From positions 1 to 64,000 of the forward strand of contig NZ_SLUM01000002.1 in the NCBI RefSeq assembly GCF_004345265.1: a stretch of 64,000 bases of DNA, read 5' to 3'. The DNA is from Allofournierella massiliensis. GTDB lineage: Bacteria; Bacillota; Clostridia; Oscillospirales; Ruminococcaceae. The notes under the pieces are model-generated. The model was not told the DNA's origin, did no database searches, and worked only from the letters and a program-made list of their open reading frames with translations. A program made the position numbers and the translations under genes. Positions 59,598 through 64,000 of the stretch are shown here, one piece after another; positions within the stretch are counted from its first letter, which is position 1, and each line of letters opens with the position of its first letter.

Positions 59598-61168
59598 TTG
59601 ATTTCCCTCCATTCCGCCTTTACGGCATAATCCGATATGATTTTCACCGTCTGTGGTCCTCCTGTGTCATTCTTAACCGCAAAGATATAGCGATTTGCTT
59701 TGCCGACCGCATCTTCAAAAGATGGACACCGCCGCAACCGCAGATAACGCGCCACAGCATACTCATCACTGAGGATATCCAGATAGGCTTCTTCATCTGT
59801 TTCACTTCGAGCGAGCCCGAACATGGCATGCAGCATCGGCAGGTCAGCACCACAGGTCTGGGCAAGGTACTGTGCATCCCGATAGAGCAGCTTGACACCA
59901 GCAACCTCTGCCTGCAGGTATACTGCTCCATTCTTCCGGGTACGCGGAATCGGACTTTCGGAAATTCCCGCCTTCGCCAAAAAATCACCGATCATCTCAT
60001 CCAGGTCTGCGGGGCCTACAATCGCACCATCCGGCGCCGGATCAGACAACCTCATCTGAGCAATCTGATGATTGCTATAACCTTGATTCCGCAGGTAATC
60101 GATGTACTCCAGCAAAATGGTGGCCGCCCACGGATAGAGGACCACCTTGCGCAGCCGCCTCAGCGGAAAGTCATTATTTGTGGGTCCGATCTGAGAATAC
60201 CGTTTATGCAATCTGCGCATAACGCTGGTGATTGTGATGACATAGCAGCTTTCGCCTCCTTCCAGAATCAGCTGCACGATGTCGCCAAAACGCTGGGCGC
60301 TGATTTCACAGGTTTCCATGCCGCAATAGATCATCGCCAGCACAAACATCAGATACTCGCGCCGCTCCACATTCTCAACTGCAAACAGTGCCGCCCTCTG
60401 ATCATCGTCCAGATGTGCACTGCGTACGCTGTTTACCAATGCGCTATTTTTGCCTTTGATCTTGGCAATCATATCCGCCAACTGAATGCCAGTCGCGCAA
60501 TCACCGTATCCGCTGCTCTCGATTGCAGCAAACAGCCCTTTATAGGCCCGTTTTGCATATCCGCGGTAGGATGCACTGGCCTTCTTCCGGGACAGAAGGT
60601 GGTTGACTTTGCAAATGAGCTGCGTCTGTGTGGTGCTATCCATATCACGCAAACGCATCTCCCCGATCACCGGCAGTACAAACGTACGGAGCGCCGACAT
60701 CATATGATTCCGGGCATCCGCCGTTTCGCCCAAAAACAATGCGTCTCCCGCATAATGTACATACTGCTCAATTGTCACATTGCCATACTCGATGTTGGCC
60801 TTCCAATAATGTGCAAACAGCAGCGCCGCCATGCGTTCGATCCGCGGCAGCAATTCCTTCTTCGCCCGCCTGGTTGCCTCCTGTGCAGTTTTGCCGCGGC
60901 AGCGCATCTCGTACTTGGCGTCGGGGTTTTCTTTTGCTTTCCGTTCGATTGCAGCAATGTCTGCCGCAATCATCTCTGCCAGGGCCGGCTGTTCCGCCGC
61001 GCGCTCTTTAAGCGCTGCCACAATCGTCGCATTTGTGTACGGGGCTCCCGTCTTCGGGTCGATCAACTGATAGATCGCATCCTGCTGCCCCTTCTGGTCG
61101 CGTGCTGGGCGGACATAAAACCGCTTTGTCCCACCCATGCAATCCGTGTCATTTTTTGATTTGGACAT
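59594..61168 (-). CDS. Degenerate tyrosine-recombinase-like protein
   Basis: A 524-residue protein. AAGGGA lies seven bases before the ATG at 61168. The N-terminal part has a charged helical region, and a core-binding-like part (YVHYAGDALFLGETADARNHMMSAL) is followed by a recombinase-like catalytic region. At the expected Arg it has IYCGMETCEISAQR, the His-x-x-Arg block is replaced by YRDAQYLAQTCG, and the last His region reads LHAMFGLARSETDEEAYLDI. A tyrosine may remain, but the Arg and His residues needed for catalysis are missing, so it is probably a non-catalytic partner. Its stop overlaps the start of the active recombinase. The fold assignment is moderate. Confidence 0.65.
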   Translation of the reverse strand: MSKSKNDTDCMGGTKRFYVRPARDQKGQQDAIYQLIDPKTGAPYTNATIVAALKERAAEQPALAEMIAADIAAIERKAKENPDAKYEMRCRGKTAQEATRRAKKELLPRIERMAALLFAHYWKANIEYGNVTIEQYVHYAGDALFLGETADARNHMMSALRTFVLPVIGEMRLRDMDSTTQTQLICKVNHLLSRKKASASYRGYAKRAYKGLFAAIESSGYGDCATGIQLADMIAKIKGKNSALVNSVRSAHLDDDQRAALFAVENVERREYLMFVLAMIYCGMETCEISAQRFGDIVQLILEGGESCYVITITSVMRRLHKRYSQIGPTNNDFPLRRLRKVVLYPWAATILLEYIDYLRNQGYSNHQIAQMRLSDPAPDGAIVGPADLDEMIGDFLAKAGISESPIPRTRKNGAVYLQAEVAGVKLLYRDAQYLAQTCGADLPMLHAMFGLARSETDEEAYLDILSDEYAVARYLRLRRCPSFEDAVGKANRYIFAVKNDTGGPQTVKIISDYAVKAEWREIK

Positions 61169-61273
61169 CCTCTCATCCCTTCTTTCGTTTTGTCTGTTGT
61201 GTGTAATTTAAGGTAGTAGTGATTAACGTCCCTCTTCAAGGACTATGCAGACCGCACCTGCATCCGCCTGTAT

Positions 61274-61440
61274 TCCGCAAAAACAAACAGCCATCCTGTA
61301 TGCTCCTTTCCGGCATTGCACCGGTCGGATCACAGAATGACTGTTTATCTCACAATATTTATATTAATAGCGCCAAAAGATCCCACTTCGAGTGGGCAAT
61401 TACGATTCGCCAAATTAGCACTCAGGTTGTGCTTTCTATG
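61274..61440 (-). ncRNA. Candidate structured RNA, unit A
   Basis: A promoter at 61446-61474 points into about 165 bases with no gene. The unit contains GCCCACT-CGA-AGTGGG (hairpin, 61382-61396) and ends in a long hairpin between 61285-61296 (minus GGATGGCTGTTT) and 61335-61346 (AAACAGTCATTC). An inner CCGG / CCGG helix precedes the GTTTGTTTTTG tail. Unit B, 410 bases away, has the same elements in the same order and spacing with diverged sequence. The conservation of structure and promoter position argues for a functional RNA. No known family is recognised. Confidence 0.6.
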
Positions 61441-61445
61441 TCCCT

Positions 61446-61474
61446 ATATTAACACACAGCATTTATTTTTGCAA
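61446..61474 (-). promoter_or_regulatory. Promoter of RNA unit A
   Basis: Minus strand TTGCAA (61469-61474), 17-base spacer, TAATAT (61446-61451), followed by AGGGACA. Confidence 0.65.
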
Positions 61475-61689
61475 CACTTTTTTATCAAATTTTTTTATTT
61501 ATTTTGCATTAAAAAAGTTCTTAGGTTTAAATTAAAAAACACAGAAATTTTCATTTTACAACATTCTTAGCTTCAAACAAAAAAAGAAACAATTCATTTA
61601 ATAAACCTTCAAATCAATACATCACAAAGAGAAAACCGCATGCTTCGATCTATAAAATTTTATAACAGAAAATTGTGAGTTATTTCTCA

Positions 61690-61837
61690 CATTGAACAAA
61701 AAGCCATCCCGCAACAGTCCGGCAATGCCGGCGCAATCACAGAATGGCTTTTTATCAGAAATAATCTTGTAAGCTCCAGAGGACGCACTTGGAGTGGGTA
61801 GTTTCGTTGCTCAAAATTCGCGTTGGATTCCTGTTTC
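61690..61837 (-). ncRNA. Candidate structured RNA, unit B
   Basis: Transcribed from a promoter at 61843-61871, starting near GGGAAACAGG. It has the hairpin CACT-CCA-AGTG (61786-61796) and then, 33 bases on, a terminal hairpin AAAAAGCCAT (61744-61753 on the minus strand) with ATGGCTTTTT (61698-61707). The terminal hairpin encloses a CCGGC-ATT-GCCGG helix and is followed by TTTTTGTTC. Shared words with unit A include GTGATnnG, GCATTGCCGG or TGCAATGCCGG, and GGATGGCT. Pairing in the terminal stem is kept in both units despite base changes, one mismatch excepted in A. Confidence 0.6.
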
Positions 61838-61842
61838 CCTTT

Positions 61843-61871
61843 ATGATATGAATTGCATCTGCAGATATCAA
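61843..61871 (-). promoter_or_regulatory. Promoter of RNA unit B
   Basis: Minus strand TTGATA (61866-61871), 17-base spacer, TATCAT (61843-61848), followed by AAAGGGAAA. Confidence 0.65.
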
Positions 61872-61874
61872 TCA

Positions 61875-61898
61875 ATCTTCTGAAAATTTTCAGAAGAT
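61875..61898. promoter_or_regulatory. Perfect 24-base palindrome beside the RNA unit B promoter
   Basis: ATCTTCTGAAAA / TTTTCAGAAGAT with no spacer. It overlaps the stop codon of the DUF6809-like gene and ends three bases upstream of the -35 box of unit B. It could be an operator, a recombinase site, or a loop-poor terminator for the upstream operon. Confidence 0.7.
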
Positions 61899-62189
61899 GT
61901 CATGTGCGGCTGCATCAATCCGCTTGCGGAGAATTTCCTGAACCTCCTGCATCAGCAGCAGTCCGGTGGAAAACCCGTATTGAAATGCATCGCTGCTTTC
62001 TGTATCGCAGACAATCAGTGTCTGTTCCAGCATCTGGTCCACCAGCGCCATATCCTCCTCGCTCAGATTGTTCCGCAGGTCTTTCAGGAGCTGTTCAATC
62101 TCCTTACCCGCCTGTTTGTGCCGACCGTTTCCTTCCATGTTGTTTTCACAGGGAAGCAACTCTCCCCGGTAGATTGCATCCAATACCAT
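61890..62189 (-). CDS. DUF6809-like small protein
   Basis: The start at 62189 has GGAGGG seven bases upstream; an in-frame GTG at 62210 overlaps the upstream stop. The 99-residue product begins MVLDAIYRGELLPCENNM, a pattern I associate with DUF6809 (a short helical domain starting with a Y-x-G-x-x-x-PCE motif). Later segments LSEEDMALVDQMLEQTLIVC and AFQYGFSTGLLLMQEV are amphipathic helices. The role is unknown. It follows the GHKL-nuclease gene by 17 bases, so the two are co-expressed and the protein could modulate that enzyme. Confidence 0.7.
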   Translation of the reverse strand: MVLDAIYRGELLPCENNMEGNGRHKQAGKEIEQLLKDLRNNLSEEDMALVDQMLEQTLIVCDTESSDAFQYGFSTGLLLMQEVQEILRKRIDAAAHDIF

Positions 62190-62206
62190 GCGGATTCCCT
62201 CCTTTA

Positions 62207-63748
62207 TCACAGAAGCTGCTTTTCTTTGTGGGTAGCAAGAGAGAAGTTGTAGGGCGCACTGGGCCGTCCGTCCGGGAAGTTGGGCGCGGGCAGGGTATTC
62301 AGAATGCGCACCATCTCCTGCAGTCTGTCAGAATAGCCGTTTGTCAGCAGGATTCCCCGGGTGGGCTGAATTCCCTCCAGAACCAGACCGTCCCAGTACA
62401 TCCGCAGCTGGTACAGATCCTTCGGTTCCGCCTTTCGAGTCTTCAGCTCATAGATATCGCATTTTCCATTTTCTCCTTTGTCCACCACATCCACGCGGGT
62501 ACCGGTGGGCCAAACACAAATTTCGCTGGTTACCTCATCCTCCGGGTTTGCTGCCTTGAGAATTTTCATCCACTTCTTTTTCAGTTCATCCTCGCTGAAT
62601 GTGGCGGCGTTTTTCTGCGGCGGGAACTCTGCCAGCGCTTCAAAGACCTTGTCCCAGTCCGGGTCGTTGCGGTCGATACCGGTCTTGTTATTCAGGGTGG
62701 CAAGAACACCACGGGGCAGCTCCGGCAGGATCAGCTCGCCCACAAAATCGTTGTAGCTGTTGTGCCGGGAAATGGGCGTGCCGTCTTCTTTGTGCCAGAT
62801 TTCCCCCAGCTGAGCGGTGGCAATCACCCGCTTGCCCAACCGGATATCGATGCCCTGCGTGGGCTGGGTTCCCTGATAGTAATACCGGGCCTTGCCGCCC
62901 AGTACCAGATGATCCCGCTTGGATTTATCGAGGGTACCGTGGACGTAAATCACCGGTACAATCTGGCCATCCAGTTCCACTTCCAGCTTTTCGGTGCGGG
63001 CCATCATCATGGGAACCTGGATAGGCGGAACCAGCATGCTGCTCTGGCCTACCGTTACCGCGATCTTGGCGCTGGGCTCCAGCGTGACCGGATCCAGTTC
63101 CAGATAGCCCCGGTACGCAACGCCCAGATGCTCGATCAGCCACAGCCGCAGAGTTGCCAGATCGCTGAGCTTCCGGTTGCCCTGCCGCTGCAGAGTGCGG
63201 GCAATGGCCATCGGCACCCGCACATAGATGACCGTGGAGGGATCGAGCCACTGAAGATTCAGGCCTTCGGGCAGCTGAAGATGGGTTTCCTCGGTTACAG
63301 TCATCTTCAGGTCAAAGGGGCCGCTTACTTTGTAATAAGGGCCGGGCTGGCTGCGGGTGTAGATGCACCAGTCACCGGTGCCGCCGGACAGACAGGCCAG
63401 TGCATTGTTGAGACCATATCCGTGCTCATTCAGGCGGCTGTTGGTCAGCGGAGCACTGCCCAGCTGAAGCGCATTGGTGAGTGCGGCAAGATCCATGCCA
63501 CAGCCCCAGTCGGCCACTGCCAGATGAATATAGTTCTTGTCCGCATCAGGTGCCAGCGCCACACAGATCCGGGCCTTTTCGCCCGCCAGTGCGGCGGCAA
63601 GAGCATCATCGCACCCCTCGAGGATACCCTGATGGAAGAGCATTCCCTGACGGGCCAGCCCGACAAAAGCCTTGCGGGTGATGTTGATGGCGATTTCGTG
63701 GCTTTCGTTGGTGCAAGCGGTGATGTTGTTCATGTTCTGGTTGTTCAT
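62207..63748 (-). CDS. GHKL (Hsp90/MORC-like) ATPase fused to a Cas4-like PD-(D/E)XK nuclease domain
   Basis: A 513-residue protein with GAGAGGA before the ATG at 63748. The GHKL Bergerat fold is shown by the N box GILEGCDDAL (Glu44, Asp47), the G1 box DWGCGMD (80-86) and the G2 box NEHGYGLNNAL (108-117). A transducer-like middle region extends to about 380. Residues about 408-475 hold GTRVDVVDKGENGKCDIYELK with D420, D431/E434 and K436, then QLRMYWDGLVLEG: the VD...(D/E)xK...QLxxY pattern of Cas4/Dna2-type nucleases. ATP-gated DNA cleavage is therefore plausible. Such ATPase-nuclease pairings occur in defence loci. No close named family is recognised. Confidence 0.8.
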   Translation of the reverse strand: MNNQNMNNITACTNESHEIAINITRKAFVGLARQGMLFHQGILEGCDDALAAALAGEKARICVALAPDADKNYIHLAVADWGCGMDLAALTNALQLGSAPLTNSRLNEHGYGLNNALACLSGGTGDWCIYTRSQPGPYYKVSGPFDLKMTVTEETHLQLPEGLNLQWLDPSTVIYVRVPMAIARTLQRQGNRKLSDLATLRLWLIEHLGVAYRGYLELDPVTLEPSAKIAVTVGQSSMLVPPIQVPMMMARTEKLEVELDGQIVPVIYVHGTLDKSKRDHLVLGGKARYYYQGTQPTQGIDIRLGKRVIATAQLGEIWHKEDGTPISRHNSYNDFVGELILPELPRGVLATLNNKTGIDRNDPDWDKVFEALAEFPPQKNAATFSEDELKKKWMKILKAANPEDEVTSEICVWPTGTRVDVVDKGENGKCDIYELKTRKAEPKDLYQLRMYWDGLVLEGIQPTRGILLTNGYSDRLQEMVRILNTLPAPNFPDGRPSAPYNFSLATHKEKQLL

Positions 63749-63807
63749 ATTGAATCCTCTCTTTCTTATTTATAAGGAATGTGGTTGGTTTACTGCCCTT
63801 TCCCGGC

Positions 63808-63836
63808 TTGTTTTGTTGCGGCCGGCATGTTATGAT
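63808..63836 (+). promoter_or_regulatory. Divergent promoter upstream of the GHKL gene
   Basis: TTGTTT (63808-63813), 17-base spacer, TATGAT (63831-63836), plus strand, pointing away from the GHKL gene. Confidence 0.7.
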
Positions 63837-63842
63837 GAGAGG

Positions 63843-63918
63843 GCAGATTGGATTGTTTTAACGTACGGTTCATTTTGCGTTTGCCGTGTCTGAGTTGCCG
63901 CTCAGATACGGCTTTTTT
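63843..63918 (+). ncRNA. Candidate very short RNA (about 75 nt)
   Basis: Between the promoter at 63808-63836 and a strong terminator (GCCGT-G-TCTGAG at 63883-63894 with CTCAGA-T-ACGGC at 63901-63912, then TTTTTT) there are only about 40 bases, with no usable gene. The unit would make a 75-nt RNA divergent from the GHKL operon. It could also be a decayed gene remnant. Confidence 0.5.
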
Positions 63919-63962
63919 CGTGTGGGGAAAGCAATCTTTATCACGGCCAGCAGGCAGGGACA

Positions 63963-64000
63963 ATGACCGAACTGCCTGCTTCGGTGATCCGGGATGTTGT
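63963..64000 (+). CDS. Possible gene start cut by window edge
   Basis: An ATG at 63963 opens a frame reading MTELPASVIRDV before the window ends; CAGGCAGGGA lies upstream as a weak ribosome site. Too little is visible for a family call. Confidence 0.25.
   Translation, partial: MTELPASVIRDV

Larger units (their letters stand above)
61169..61889. other. AT-rich non-coding block with two paralogous RNA units
   Basis: 720 bases without any credible gene, far more AT-rich than the rest of the window, especially 61450-61690. It contains two similar structured units with promoters and terminator-like hairpins (listed separately). The segment 61475-61689 between them shows only A and T runs. Confidence 0.7.

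Noticed and set aside
61274-61871. CRISPR array or retron interpretation of the RNA units
   Set aside because: Only two diverged copies 410 bases apart, no spacers, no Cas or reverse-transcriptase genes nearby.

Overview
The window looks like a chromosome segment of a GC-rich, gut-type Clostridia bacterium (Oscillospiraceae/Ruminococcaceae-like; genus not assignable). The reasons are Gram-positive promoters and AGGAGG ribosome sites, lipoprotein signals, a FabK/FabT-type fatty-acid cluster, acetyl-CoA carboxylase genes inside that cluster, LrgAB, CarD, PucR, AI-2E and DUF1015 proteins, and a dense set of intrinsic terminators. Genes sit on both strands in compact operons, many with ATGA or TGATG overlaps.

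Left part (1-17.6 kb): the start of a transposase runs off the left edge. Next comes a minus-strand operon lrgA-lrgB-cytidylate-kinase-like-gntR with a near-consensus promoter and a perfect FadR-type operator over its start point. It is followed by a tautomerase and a GH13 glycosidase, an AI-2E permease, a DnaJ-domain protein with neighbours, a polysaccharide deacetylase, rmuC, tRNA-Leu(GAG), a GH35 beta-galactosidase, a collagen-like lipoprotein, carD, a 47-residue small protein with its own promoter, and a membrane c-di-GMP phosphodiesterase with a degenerate GGDEF domain.

Centre (17.7-44.8 kb): one long fatty-acid operon (acpP-accB-accC-accD-accA-fabH-fabK-NMO-fabD-fabG-fabF-fabZ) is followed by a fabT-like MarR regulator. 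AT-rich palindromes lie just downstream of its promoter, and a hairpin after acpP probably lets acpP be made in excess. Then come a PucR regulator, PAP2 and HD proteins, a candidate small RNA or attenuator, an aromatic-acid-exporter-like protein, guaB, the serC-serA-DUF1015 operon, an acyl-ACP thioesterase and a polyamine ABC operon potABCD with a structured 190-nt leader.

Right part (45-56.4 kb): nikA-B-C-D-E-like uptake genes run directly into larE-larB-larC, joining nickel import to synthesis of the nickel-pincer cofactor. After a lipoprotein, a large membrane protein and a small acidic protein comes tRNA-Pro(GGG).

Far right (56.5-64 kb): an accessory island with strongly AT-rich non-coding parts. 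It holds a DinJ/YafQ toxin-antitoxin pair whose toxin has an in-frame amber stop, two coupled tyrosine-recombinase-like genes (one complete in catalytic residues, one degenerate), two paralogous structured RNA units each with its own promoter and terminator-like hairpin, a DUF6809-like small protein, and a GHKL ATPase fused to a Cas4-like PD-(D/E)XK nuclease domain. All of the last set run on the minus strand in one array. It is the best candidate here for an undescribed system, possibly defence or mobile-element related.
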